DNA of 64,000 bases from Lachnospiraceae bacterium UBA7182 (GCA_002491115.1 DKVI01000074.1:1-64000), one strand, 5' to 3'; positions 1 through 7,547 are shown, numbered from the stretch's first letter. Numbers and translations are program-made. Notes: a model not told the origin generated them from the sequence alone.

Positions 1-22
1 CTAATTAAATTGAACTATACTA

Positions 23-406
23 GTGTTTATCGGCGTATTCCTGGCCATCGGGCTGGAGATCCTGCGGATTCCGGTTATGCCTTTCGCCATCGGCTTGTAT
101 CTTCCGATTTATTTAAACGCGACCATCATGATCGGCGGCGTGGTCCGTCTTCTGATGGACAGCCGCAAAGGCGTGGACGAGAAGACAAAAGAACGCCAGT
201 CCACCGACGGCACGCTGTACTGTGCGGGTATGATCGCAGGAGAAGGTCTGGTGGGTATCTGCTTGGCAATCCTGACCGTGTTCGGCATCAGCCTGGATCT
301 GTCAGGCGCGGTAAATCTGGGCAATATCGGCGGCGTTGTGCTGATGGTACTGATGATTCTAAGCCTGCTTAAATTCTCCCTGTGGAAGAAGCAGAAAAAC
401 GGATGA
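23..406 (+). CDS. OPT family oligopeptide transporter, C-terminal fragment
   Basis: This is the last part of an OPT-type membrane transporter, a family that imports small peptides or metal chelates with protons. The visible 127 residues hold hydrophobic helices, a conserved segment near residue 20 (PFAIGLYLPIYL) and a lysine-rich tail. Family members usually exceed 600 residues, so most of the protein is missing. An in-frame TGA at 11-13 closes the frame, so the loss is not caused only by the window edge; the first 13-20 bases are AT-rich and unlike the gene. The GTG start at 23 is formal. This could be a true 5' deletion or a contig-end artefact. The stop overlaps the next start (ATGA at 403-406), suggesting an operon with the PqqD-like gene. 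Confidence 0.7.
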   Translation: MFIGVFLAIGLEILRIPVMPFAIGLYLPIYLNATIMIGGVVRLLMDSRKGVDEKTKERQSTDGTLYCAGMIAGEGLVGICLAILTVFGISLDLSGAVNLGNIGGVVLMVLMILSLLKFSLWKKQKNG

Positions 407-750
407 GCAAAAAGAAGCAGAAGAAAAATTATCTGGAACTGATCCCTGAGAGGGCAGAAGGACTTTCCTGGGAAGAAGGGGAGGACGGCAGACTTACGCT
501 TTTAGTAGAGAACAAAGGCGTCTTTAACCGGATCGCCCAGAAGCTTCTTAAAAAACCTGTATATACCCATGTACACATGGATCAGTACGGAAGCTTTCTC
601 TGGCCTCTGATCGACGGGAAAAAGACGGTGATGGAGCTGGCAAAGCTTCAGAAAGAAGCCTTCGGCGAAGCGGTAGAGCCGTTGTATCCAAGAATCGTGA
701 AGTATTTCCAGATTGTGGAAAGTTATCATTTTATTCATTTTAAAAACTGA
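403..750 (+). CDS. PqqD family peptide-chaperone-like protein
   Basis: Small soluble protein of 115 residues. After a lysine-rich start, the C-terminal 80 residues resemble the PqqD fold, a winged-helix domain that binds precursor peptides for radical-SAM enzymes or acts as a recognition element. Seen: a segment like GSFLWPLIDGKKTVMELAKL near residue 65, the usual PqqD pattern of a hydrophobic helix followed by DG-x-x-T-V. There is no radical-SAM gene beside it; it shares an ATGA overlap with the OPT transporter, and in related genomes OPT genes are often followed by such a protein. I chose ATG at 403 for that overlap. Its role with the transporter is inference. Confidence 0.7.
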   Translation: MSKKKQKKNYLELIPERAEGLSWEEGEDGRLTLLVENKGVFNRIAQKLLKKPVYTHVHMDQYGSFLWPLIDGKKTVMELAKLQKEAFGEAVEPLYPRIVKYFQIVESYHFIHFKN

Positions 751-753
751 CAT

Positions 754-787
754 AAAGCCGGCGCCCTGTTCAGAGGACGCCGGTTTT
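754..787. terminator. Bidirectional terminator
   Basis: Stem CCGGCG (758-763) pairs with CGCCGG (778-783), extended by A/T pairs on both sides that give a T run on either strand. It sits between the convergent PqqD-like and MFS genes and overlaps the MFS stop codon (770-772). Confidence 0.8.
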
Positions 788-2014
788 TAACAGTTTCACC
801 GAACAGGCGGCGATCAGGAGGGAAACCGTACCTGAAAATAAGAGGACGGCAAATTCATATCCGCGGCAGATTTCAAATAAAACGCCGTAGAAAGCGTTGC
901 CCAGGGGCTGCGTACACATGGAGACCGTGAGCAGGACAGCGATCACTTTCCCGATCAGATGCGGCGGAGTCGCTGTCTGGACAAAAGACATCATCTGCAC
1001 GCTGAAAATCGTCGAAAATATCATGATGACAAAGCAGCATAAGGTCAGGAGCAGATAGCCGGATATCCCGGAAGATAAGACTGCCAGGGCGATTCCCGTA
1101 AGAAGAACACATCCTGCGCAGGTCATGATCAGGTATCCGGACCTGCGGAGCGCAAGCTTTCCGGAAAAAATACCCGCGCTGATGCCGCCTGCCAGCCCGC
1201 CTGCTGCCAGCGCACCCTGGGCGAATCCGTAGAGCCGGTTGACCCAGGCGGCGTCTAAAGGCAGCACCTCTGTCACCAGATAGGGCAGGCCGACAATGAT
1301 CATGGAGGAAAGGAACAGATTGATGCCGCAGACCACAAGAAGCACTTTCCCGATGATGGGTTTTTCTTCTCTGATAAACCGAATACTTTCCGTAAAATCT
1401 TCTTTTACCGTCGTCCACAGGCCGCCTTTTAAGCGCTGACCAGCGGAGGGGATACGGATAAAAATCTCCATGACCGCAGACAAAAAGAAACACAGAATAC
1501 AGACCCACAGCACAGGCAGAAGTCCATAAGCGCTGTATAAAATACCGCCAAGTACAGGCCCCAGTAAAGAGGAAAAAGAGCTTATGGTATTGATAATCGA
1601 ATTGGCCTCCATAGAGCGCGCGGGACTTACCAGGGCGGGAATGCTTGCCTGCACGGAGGGCTGGTAGGCGCCGGCAATGCCGTATAACAGCATCAGGGCG
1701 GCCGCTGTCAGAACAACCAGGTTTTCATCGCTTATGAGCAGAGAAAATACCAGGATGACCGCGGCGGTAAAAAAGTCCAGAAAGACCATGATATTTCGCT
1801 TATTGACCCGGTCCGCCACGAGGCCGCCTATGGGGGAGAGCAGGATCGCCGGGATAAAAGCGCAGGCTGTAACCATTCCATAGAGGGCGGAAGAACCTGT
1901 CTGGTTCAGCAAATATAAAGGCAGCGCAAATCGGATGGCCGCGTTGCCGAACAGTGAGATAATCTGGCCGATGACGACCAGGGTAAAATCTTTAGAGAAT
2001 AATCTTTGCTCCAT
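770..2014 (-). CDS. MFS transporter, drug-exporter type
   Basis: A 414-residue major facilitator with about 12 predicted membrane helices. The family signature between helices 2 and 3 is visible as GGLVADRVNKRN near residues 63-74. Overall it resembles the macrolide-efflux/enterobactin-exporter branch (MFS_3), which exports drugs or siderophores by proton antiport. It starts 4 nt after the stop of the ABC chimera with GGAGAT as ribosome site, so both probably share one message. A TetR repressor gene lies upstream in the same direction, which suggests inducible efflux. Substrate unknown. Confidence 0.85.
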   Translation of the reverse strand: MEQRLFSKDFTLVVIGQIISLFGNAAIRFALPLYLLNQTGSSALYGMVTACAFIPAILLSPIGGLVADRVNKRNIMVFLDFFTAAVILVFSLLISDENLVVLTAAALMLLYGIAGAYQPSVQASIPALVSPARSMEANSIINTISSFSSLLGPVLGGILYSAYGLLPVLWVCILCFFLSAVMEIFIRIPSAGQRLKGGLWTTVKEDFTESIRFIREEKPIIGKVLLVVCGINLFLSSMIIVGLPYLVTEVLPLDAAWVNRLYGFAQGALAAGGLAGGISAGIFSGKLALRRSGYLIMTCAGCVLLTGIALAVLSSGISGYLLLTLCCFVIMIFSTIFSVQMMSFVQTATPPHLIGKVIAVLLTVSMCTQPLGNAFYGVLFEICRGYEFAVLLFSGTVSLLIAACSVKLLKTGVL

Positions 2015-2018
2015 GTTT

Positions 2019-2675
2019 CTATATCTCCATTCTTTCGATTTCTTTTGCCAGCAGATGATACAGGATAAAAGCCGCCAGCCCTAATAATGCGCTCAGTATA
2101 ACCATAACCCAGGCAATGCCTTTTGGCAGTCCTGCCATGAGATTAGGCAGAAAACATACAAGGATCAGTGAACACAGAATCGTTGTGATGACAGAGCGCT
2201 TTTTAAATCCTGTCCAGGCACAGATCAGGGCAGCCTCAAAAGCCAGAAGACCGACCAGAAGGCTGGAAAACAGCACCAGGAGTACAAAATGTTCTCCTGT
2301 CAGTTTGGGTGTAATTCCGAAGATTCCGGATACAAGATATATTGGGATATGCGCTTTTTTATCCATCAGCGTCAGATGCATTGACAGAAGCTCCTCGGCG
2401 TTTAGCCGCTCATAAAATACAGGCGTTTCTATGATGCTTCCGATTTCTGACAGATTGCCGGGACTTCCGTCTGCCTCACGGCCCAGAATCAGGATGCGTC
2501 CGCTGTCAATCTTTTGCAGGCCGAGGATGAGCTTCATCAAGGTTGTCTTGCCTGCGCCGTTGACGCCCAGAAGCCCGTAGATCTCTCCCTGGTTCAGCCT
2601 GAAGCTGCAATGACTGATCACCTGGGACGGCCCGTAACTTTTGTAGACAGAGTCTACTTCTACGATTGTCTGCAT
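2019..2675 (-). CDS. ABC ATPase N-terminus fused to ABC permease C-terminus (deletion chimera)
   Basis: The first ~105 residues are the start of a BcrA/lantibiotic-type ABC ATPase: GVNGAGKTT (Walker A, near residue 38) and the region up to EELLSMHLTLM. The Q-loop to D-loop half with LSGGQ signature and Walker B is absent. From about residue 110 the sequence becomes a membrane protein with three hydrophobic helices, like the C-terminal half of an ABC-2 permease of the same transporter class. An in-frame deletion joining two adjacent genes explains this best. Start at 2675 is set by AAAGGAG just upstream. The product cannot hydrolyse ATP in the usual way, so it is likely a relic, though the frame is open and its ribosome site is intact. 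It sits between tetR and the MFS gene. Confidence 0.8.
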   Translation of the reverse strand: MQTIVEVDSVYKSYGPSQVISHCSFRLNQGEIYGLLGVNGAGKTTLMKLILGLQKIDSGRILILGREADGSPGNLSEIGSIIETPVFYERLNAEELLSMHLTLMDKKAHIPIYLVSGIFGITPKLTGEHFVLLVLFSSLLVGLLAFEAALICAWTGFKKRSVITTILCSLILVCFLPNLMAGLPKGIAWVMVILSALLGLAAFILYHLLAKEIERMEI

Positions 2676-2762
2676 AGTATCTCCTTTCAATACCGCATGA
2701 CGGTATGTAAATAATTTAAAATAGATCTGCCCTGATATCAGGGCAGATGGCTTGCCGGTTTG

Positions 2763-3416
2763 TTATTTATTTTTCTGATAGATGGCGGCCAGTTCCTGTA
2801 GACGTGCCAACATTTCGTCGTCTACGACATCCAGGCCGAAGCCCTGCATCATCTGACGGAATACCATAAATTTACGGTAGGATTCTTCGGCGGAATTGTC
2901 GAAGATCATTGGATTCGTCCAGATGTTCGCAGTCAGTATGATCAGTTCGGACAGTTCCGCCGGATAGTCTGTCCGGATTGAACCGTCCTTAATTCCCTGC
3001 TCGAGGATGGGAAGGATATAGTGGGGCGCGGCATCCTGGACAGTTTCTTTAAAAATGCTGAAAAGCAGTCTTGGGTTATTGCTCAGATTGGGCGCTACGG
3101 TAAATATGTCATCCTGCACCGGCCTTAAGATGGATTCTTTAAAAATCATCTTTAGCTTTTCCTCTCCGGTTAAGTCCGTACGGTCGCGGATGACAGCCAG
3201 CATCTTGTTGGACTCCTCTGTCATTTTATCGGTGACCGCGACTAAAATGTCTTCTTTGGACTTAAAATGATGATAGATTGCGCCCTTGCTAAGACCGCCC
3301 AGGTGATCGATGATATCCTGAATCGAAGTATGTTCATAGCCCTTTTCCATAAACAGGCGGTAAGAGACGTCCAGAATCAGACTGACAGTCTCTTCCGGGT
3401 GTTTGTTCCTTGCCAT
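2763..3416 (-). CDS. TetR family transcriptional regulator
   Basis: A 217-residue repressor. The N-terminal helix-turn-helix is clear (residues ~12-57: TSIQDIIDHLGGLSKGAIYHHF is the recognition region, with the family YxHFxxKEDIL end). The C-terminal part is a helical ligand-binding domain of unknown specificity. It is the first gene of a minus-strand group with the ABC chimera and the MFS exporter, so it probably represses that efflux set and itself. GGAGG lies 10 nt before the ATG. Two palindromic operators cover its promoter (3434-3475). Confidence 0.9.
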   Translation of the reverse strand: MARNKHPEETVSLILDVSYRLFMEKGYEHTSIQDIIDHLGGLSKGAIYHHFKSKEDILVAVTDKMTEESNKMLAVIRDRTDLTGEEKLKMIFKESILRPVQDDIFTVAPNLSNNPRLLFSIFKETVQDAAPHYILPILEQGIKDGSIRTDYPAELSELIILTANIWTNPMIFDNSAEESYRKFMVFRQMMQGFGLDVVDDEMLARLQELAAIYQKNK

Positions 3417-3433
3417 CGCACATGCGCCTCCTT

Positions 3434-3482
3434 ACATACTGAAAGTATGTTTATGGTAGCATACTGCCGGTATGTTTGTCAA
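3434..3482 (-). promoter_or_regulatory. tetR promoter with two palindromic operators
   Basis: On the minus strand a -35 TTGACA (3477-3482) and a -10-like TACCAT about 18 nt on. One operator, CATACTGCCGGTATG (3460-3474), fills the spacer; a second, ACATACTGAAAGTATGT (3434-3450), follows the -10. Centres are 25 bp apart. This placement predicts autorepression. A looser inverted repeat, ATACCG..CGGTAT (2690-2706), precedes the ABC chimera, but its half-site spacing differs. Confidence 0.75.
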
Positions 3483-3518
3483 GGGTGAATTTCAGGTGGA
3501 TGATGTTCCGGCTGGGCA

Positions 3519-3941
3519 TTATAAGGCAGAATCTTTATAGAGAATTTCTATCATTTCCGATGGTGTGACAACAAAATCTCGTTTTGGGAAATGACGAACA
3601 TTTCCTGTAATCAAATATGCGTTATCATCTCTCTTTTCCATTACAATTTCATAAAAAACAAGATCATCCATATCCACAAGAATTTCCCCTGTAGGATTTG
3701 GATTGACCGCTAAACCGAATTAACGAATCATCAGCAAAATTTTTTGAATCCGTTCCTCACTGAATGAAAATTTTTCCCTGTGAAGGACTTCATTGTATTC
3801 ACTTAAAATCTCCTGATTATAAAGCGGAATAATATCACCAGAAATTATAGCATCTACTACTCTGGCAGTAGCGGTATCCGTTCGTTTCGTTAATAGAGAA
3901 GATATCAATACATTTGTATCAAATACTGCGTAATACATCAT
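3519..3941 (-). pseudogene. PIN-domain toxin of a RelB-type TA pair, interrupted by in-frame TAA
   Basis: The frame opens at ATG 3939-3941 (or 3936-3938), overlapping the antitoxin stop. It encodes the PIN N-terminus with the catalytic Asp in FDTNVLISSL and an acidic Glu in the LYNQEILSEY region. Codon 74 is TAA (3720-3722). Reading on in the same frame to TAA at 3519-3521 gives the rest of a normal ~140-residue PIN toxin, including NPTGEILVDMDDLVFYE and AYLITGNVRHFP, which carry the last acidic residues. One base change therefore explains the break. PIN toxins are Mg-dependent RNases; this one should be inactive unless the stop is read through or is a sequencing error. Confidence 0.85.
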
Positions 3942-4240
3942 CTTCCTGCTTTTCTTTCCGCTCTCACTGCATTGATTTCCGCATTGATTTCATCAAGCGT
4001 CATTTCTGGAAGAGCTGCCGCTTCGGCCCGTATACCATCAATTACATCTTTTGCTTCCTTCCTGGTCATTCTTGTCTCGGGAAGTACCGCCGGAAACGGA
4101 AGCCCCCTTACCATGCGGGTGCGTTCCATAAACATACGAAACGCTGTGTTCAAATCCATACCCATCGCTTCATAAATAGCAATACAATCTTCTCTTAGTG
4201 TTTTATCTGAACGAAATTGGTTCAGAACTTGTTCTGCCAT
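3938..4240 (-). CDS. RelB/DinJ family antitoxin
   Basis: A 100-residue antitoxin. The N-terminal half fits the RelB ribbon-helix-helix family: FRSDKTLREDCIAIYEAMGM then AFRMFMERTRMVRGLPFP, the usual dimer/DNA-binding part. The C-terminal 40 residues are helical and acidic, the part that wraps the toxin. GGAGGG lies 8 nt before the ATG. It precedes and overlaps the PIN toxin by 3 nt. RelB antitoxins usually pair with RelE-fold toxins, but RelB-like/PIN pairs are frequent in Clostridia. Confidence 0.85.
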   Translation of the reverse strand: MAEQVLNQFRSDKTLREDCIAIYEAMGMDLNTAFRMFMERTRMVRGLPFPAVLPETRMTRKEAKDVIDGIRAEAAALPEMTLDEINAEINAVRAERKAGR

Positions 4241-4298
4241 ATTGTTTCCCTCCTATGCAACTACTTTTTAATTACAATTTAAATGGTTTTGTATGAAT

Positions 4299-4327
4299 AG
4301 TATATCTAGTTTAAAACATAAAGTCAA
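4299..4327 (-). promoter_or_regulatory. Toxin-antitoxin promoter
   Basis: Minus strand TTGACT (4322-4327), 17-nt spacer, TATACT (4299-4304), ending 58 nt before the antitoxin ATG. Confidence 0.7.
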
Positions 4328-4409
4328 TGAGCTTTTGAATAAAACAAAAAGCAATACAGGGCGCCGGTCATATCCCGTTCGGCAGCCGTCGTGATATGGA
4401 TGGAATAAG

Positions 4410-4750
4410 TCACTGTTTTCTGCGGTTCTTTAGATCAGAGATTGCCTCAGAGAAAGGACGCGTACTTCTGTTTTGGATATCGGACAATCCTTCCTGGATC
4501 AGCCCATATAACTTAAAACGCCCAACAGGCTCTCCGATCAGAACCGTCTGTCCGTCAAAGGCGAACCCGTAATGCCGGATTTTCTCTTGAGGAATCCCTC
4601 TGGCAATCAATTCCGTGTCGTATTTTCTGTCTTCAATTTGCTTCAAAGCATTTTCTACGGCTTTTTCCAGCGTCTTATCTTTTTGCTTTGAGAAGACTTT
4701 AAACTCCATGATGATGGCGTCATCGGTTTCACGGAGGGGTTCCAAAATGT
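4410..4750 (-). pseudogene. PD-(D/E)XK nuclease domain remnant (C-terminal piece of an AAA-like/PDDEXK_9 protein)
   Basis: About 110 residues match the C-terminal nuclease domain of the intact 563-residue gene at 14148-15839: ILEPLRETDDAIIMEFKV against the same region there, followed by an alike NALKQIE and a GFAFDG..VLIG end. The ATPase part and the front of the nuclease are gone. The only possible start is a GTG inside the neighbouring terminator hairpin, so a functional start is doubtful. It ends with about 35 extra residues not in the intact paralogue. The 5' break coincides with the 3' end of a kinase-gene relic, pointing to past deletions here. Confidence 0.8.
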
Positions 4751-4843
4751 AAAAGTAAATTGCCACCGTACCGGTGGCAACGAAAAGGAAAATATATGTT
4801 ATAATGAAAAAAAGAGAACATGCAGTTTTTCCAGTATGCTACA
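4751..4843 (-). repeat. Relic of a second Ser/Thr kinase gene; left direct repeat
   Basis: Positions 4751-4815 match 8733-8797 with two mismatches (the end of the intact kinase gene and its terminator, including the perfect 9-bp stem at 4760-4768/4772-4780). Positions 4814-~4843 then match 9510-~9538 inside the same kinase gene (25 identical bases, then divergence). A deletion of about 712 bp with 2-bp microhomology (GA) made this junction. The relic is in the same orientation as the intact gene, so the two form direct repeats around the molybdate block. Confidence 0.85.
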
Positions 4844-4867
4844 GGGCGCATTGCTTAAAATGCGCCC
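4844..4867. other. Hairpin downstream of mop
   Basis: Perfect 8-bp inverted repeat GGGCGCAT/ATGCGCCC with an 8-nt loop, 20 nt beyond the mop stop. There is no T run on the minus strand, so it may be an mRNA 3' end stabiliser or weak terminator of the molybdate operon. Confidence 0.5.
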
Positions 4868-4887
4868 CGCTGATATTTGATCGATAT

Positions 4888-5100
4888 TTAATCTTCAATT
4901 CCAACCATAACACTGGTTGCTTTAATAACTGCATATGCAGTGCTTCCAACAACAAGTCCCAATTCCTTGACAGCGGACATAGAAATAGTTGCGCTGATTA
5001 TGTTGCCACCACCGATGTCGATTTTGACAATTCCGTTTACGGCTCCCTCGTCAATGGCGACAATTGTTCCTTTGAGTTGATTTCTTGCACTTAGTTTCAT
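4888..5100 (-). CDS. mop: Molybdopterin-binding protein (Mop/TOBE domain)
   Basis: A 70-residue single TOBE/Mop domain that binds molybdate in the cytoplasm as an oligomer and serves as storage or delivery protein. The start MKLSARNQLKGTIVAIDEGAVNG is the Mop signature; the C-terminus has GSTAYAVIKATSVMVG. A longer reading from 5145 adds 15 residues with no family match; AAAGGA about 9 nt before 5100 supports the short start. It is the last gene downstream of modA, modB, modC and DUF364, and is more AT-rich than they are; a 137-nt gap precedes it. Confidence 0.9.
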   Translation of the reverse strand: MKLSARNQLKGTIVAIDEGAVNGIVKIDIGGGNIISATISMSAVKELGLVVGSTAYAVIKATSVMVGIED

Positions 5101-5237
5101 GTTTGTTTTTCCTTTCTGTTGAATTTTGCCGGACATTTGGTTCACCTGACAATTCAGTAAACAATATATAATTTACGACATTTCTGATAAAATATACCTT
5201 AATACCGCCTGTGAATCTTGCAGTGTGCAAATAACAT

Positions 5238-5990
5238 TCAGGAATATTGATCTGCAAAGCAGGCTCGCTTCAAGCCGAGTAAAGGTGCTGCGCCGGCGGC
5301 AGTTATCCCAAAGAAAACAACTTCTTTGGGTAAATCTAAAAAGTTTATAATTGTCCCGTTGCACAGGGTACTTCCTGTACAGAGAATCAGGTCGGCATAG
5401 TCGATCACGGCCTGCCGGTCGGTCACGCCGTCCTCCACGAGTACGCCGTAGCGGGTCTGCCCCACATTGGCCGGGTTCAAATCCAGCACGCGTACATGGT
5501 ACTCGCTCCTGGACAACATCTCCAGAAGGGCGGGCTGGTAGCCCACCAGACCGATTTTCTTCACATGAGGATAATTGGCCCGCAGATACTGCAGCATATC
5601 CTTTGCGCACAGTTCCGGCCCATCCGTGCGGCAATGGACTGTATCGCGGCACAGACCGGCTGAACACATGACTGCGTTCATGGTGGCCACAAAAATGCCT
5701 CGCCCATGGGGGTCATTTTCCAAATCCAAAGTCAGAATTTCATCCAGAGAACCGGTATATGTGGCAGGAGAGTCGGTGAATGCCTGTCCATAGCAGCCGT
5801 GATACTCGGCTTGAATCATGATGTCTTTGCCGGTCAGAATGGGAAAGTCCCGACGCTCTGTTTTGCCGATCGCCTCTTCCGGGGAAAGTGCCCGGCAGGA
5901 AATGCTCACAGTGTCATTTTCTATACCGCGCGCCTTCAAAAATTCGGAAAATCGTTCCCGCAGAGTTTGAAACAGTTCTTTTTTTGTCAT
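5238..5990 (-). CDS. DUF364/DUF4213 Rossmann-like protein of the molybdate operon
   Basis: A 250-residue cytoplasmic protein with an N-terminal DUF4213-like part (ENDTVSISCR) and a C-terminal DUF364 Rossmann-like part (HVKKIGLVGYQPALLEML, then LDLNPANVG, LILCTGSTLCNGTIINFL). DUF364 has been proposed to bind heavy metals or chelated cofactor. Several Cys residues (near 110-130) could be metal ligands. It lies 45 nt after modC in the same direction and before mop, which suggests handling of molybdenum or tungsten. ATG 5990 is preferred because AAAGGTG lies 8 nt before it. Confidence 0.75.
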   Translation of the reverse strand: MTKKELFQTLRERFSEFLKARGIENDTVSISCRALSPEEAIGKTERRDFPILTGKDIMIQAEYHGCYGQAFTDSPATYTGSLDEILTLDLENDPHGRGIFVATMNAVMCSAGLCRDTVHCRTDGPELCAKDMLQYLRANYPHVKKIGLVGYQPALLEMLSRSEYHVRVLDLNPANVGQTRYGVLVEDGVTDRQAVIDYADLILCTGSTLCNGTIINFLDLPKEVVFFGITAAGAAPLLGLKRACFADQYS

Positions 5991-6034
5991 GTTGGACACC
6001 TTTCGTTTCCTAAATTAGTGTCAGGTACCCGGGA

Positions 6035-6751
6035 CTAATCCAGGATGCCCAGAAAGTCTTTGACGTCTTCATCCCAGGAAGCGCACATGAGCTCCCTTCC
6101 CGAAACGATGCCCCGTAATTTTCCGCCCAGCAGTACACCCACACGGTCGGCCAGCCCGGCTTCTTTGAAATTATGCGTGACAAACACGATGGAACAGCCA
6201 AAGCCGGTCCGGATATCCAGAATAATATCATAAAGCCGCTCTTTTGTTACGGGGTCCAAAGCGGAAAAGGGTTCGTCCAACAAAAGAAGCTTCGGTTGAG
6301 TGATCAGGGCGCGGGCTAACGCCACACGCTGCTGTTCGCCGCCGCTGAGTGTTCCGGGATGCTGCTCCATAACAGTGGTGATCTCAAATCGGCGAGCCAG
6401 GGACTCAATGCGTTCGTTTGCCTGCTGACCCTTGATATGATGTAGCTTCAGGCCGTAGCCGATGTTCTGCCGCGCAGTCATGTGGGGGAACAGACAGTAT
6501 TCCTGATACAAATAACCGATATTACGGCGATTTACCGGTATGGTATGTATCGGGATCCCGCTGTACAGGACATGCCCGCTGTCAGGACGGTGGAAACCCG
6601 CCATGCTCTCCAACAGAACGGTTTTACCTGAGCCTGTTTTTCCGATGATGGCGAAGATCTCCTGCTCAGCCACCGAAAGGCTGACGTGGTCCAGCAAAAA
6701 CTGTCCCCTTCGGAGTGTCAGCCCATCAACACTTATCAGCGGTTCATGCAT
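6035..6751 (-). CDS. modC: Molybdate/tungstate ABC transporter ATP-binding protein
   Basis: A 238-residue ABC ATPase: GKTGSGKT (Walker A, ~37), QEYCLFPHMT (Q loop), LSGGEQQRVALARAL (signature), LLLLDEPFSALD (Walker B) and FVTHN (H loop). The C-terminal TOBE domain of longer ModC proteins is absent, as in WtpC/TupC-like short versions; the separate mop gene may supply that function. ATG 6751 overlaps the permease stop by 8 nt and has GGAGG about 10 nt upstream, so longer starts are not needed. It energises import through ModB. Confidence 0.85.
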   Translation of the reverse strand: MHEPLISVDGLTLRRGQFLLDHVSLSVAEQEIFAIIGKTGSGKTVLLESMAGFHRPDSGHVLYSGIPIHTIPVNRRNIGYLYQEYCLFPHMTARQNIGYGLKLHHIKGQQANERIESLARRFEITTVMEQHPGTLSGGEQQRVALARALITQPKLLLLDEPFSALDPVTKERLYDIILDIRTGFGCSIVFVTHNFKEAGLADRVGVLLGGKLRGIVSGRELMCASWDEDVKDFLGILD

Positions 6752-7547
6752 AGCGACTTTGCCTCCTGTCATTCCTGGTAACCCAGGCGGAAACAGCCAG
6801 CGAGACAGTCGATAAAACCAGAAGCAAAAACGCGCTGGCCAGGGCGCTGTCAATATCGTTGGTGCTGACATTCAGGTAGATGTTTCCGGGAAGGGTCTCG
6901 GTTTTCATACGGGTTACGCCTACCAGCATCAAAGTTGCGCCAAATTCTCCCAGTGCGCGCGACCAGATCAGTACGAAAGCGCTGATCAGAGTGTTTCGGC
7001 TCAGGGGCAAAAGAATGGAAAAAAACTGCATACCCGTAGATGCTCCCAGAAGGCCGGCCACCGTCTCCAGCTTACGGTCTACCCCCTGAAAGGCGGTGGT
7101 GACCAGCTTGATGGCGAAAGGCAGGTTGACGACCAGCTGAGCGATAATGATTCCATTCTGATCGAACACCACGGGAAACCCCGCTGCGCTCAGCGTCTTT
7201 CCGGCGGGAGAGGAGAACAGGATCAGCAAACTCAGGCCCAATACGATGTATGGTAAGGACATGGTCAATTCTAACACGGCCTCCACCGCACCCCGCAGGG
7301 GCAGATGGACCCGAGCCAGGGTGTAGGCTGTCGGGACAGCCAGAATAAAACAGAATACCGAGGATATGCTGGCGCTTTTAACGCTCAGCCCCAGAGCAAA
7401 CAGGGTCTGCCTGGAGGCCAGATGGGCGGGCAGTGCGCCGATGCCACGGAACACGATGACCAGCAGTACGCGCCCCATCAGCAAAAAAGTCAGGAGCAAA
7501 GCAACGATGCAGAGAATAACGAAAGGATCAATGGCCCGCCGTTTCAT
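6744..7547 (-). CDS. modB: Molybdate/tungstate ABC transporter permease
   Basis: A 267-residue inner-membrane permease with about six helices. The cytoplasmic EAA loop that docks ModC is visible as SRALGEFGATLMLVG near residue 200, the typical ModB/CysT form. The start overlaps the modA stop (ATGA at 7544-7547), and the stop overlaps modC, so the three proteins are translationally coupled. Molybdate and tungstate cannot be told apart from this protein alone. Confidence 0.9.
   Translation of the reverse strand: MKRRAIDPFVILCIVALLLTFLLMGRVLLVIVFRGIGALPAHLASRQTLFALGLSVKSASISSVFCFILAVPTAYTLARVHLPLRGAVEAVLELTMSLPYIVLGLSLLILFSSPAGKTLSAAGFPVVFDQNGIIIAQLVVNLPFAIKLVTTAFQGVDRKLETVAGLLGASTGMQFFSILLPLSRNTLISAFVLIWSRALGEFGATLMLVGVTRMKTETLPGNIYLNVSTNDIDSALASAFLLLVLSTVSLAVSAWVTRNDRRQSRYA

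Noticed and set aside
2690..2706. Third TetR operator before the ABC chimera
   Set aside because: It has ATAC and GTAT half-sites but they are 9 bp apart instead of 5, so I do not count it as the same site.
4410..4766. Full-length reading of the 118-residue frame as a functional gene
   Set aside because: Its only start is a GTG inside a terminator hairpin, and its first ~6 residues come from the kinase relic, not from the nuclease family.
6752..6871. 40-residue extension of ModC
   Set aside because: It overlaps modB in another frame and is unlike ABC ATPase starts; GGAGG supports 6751.
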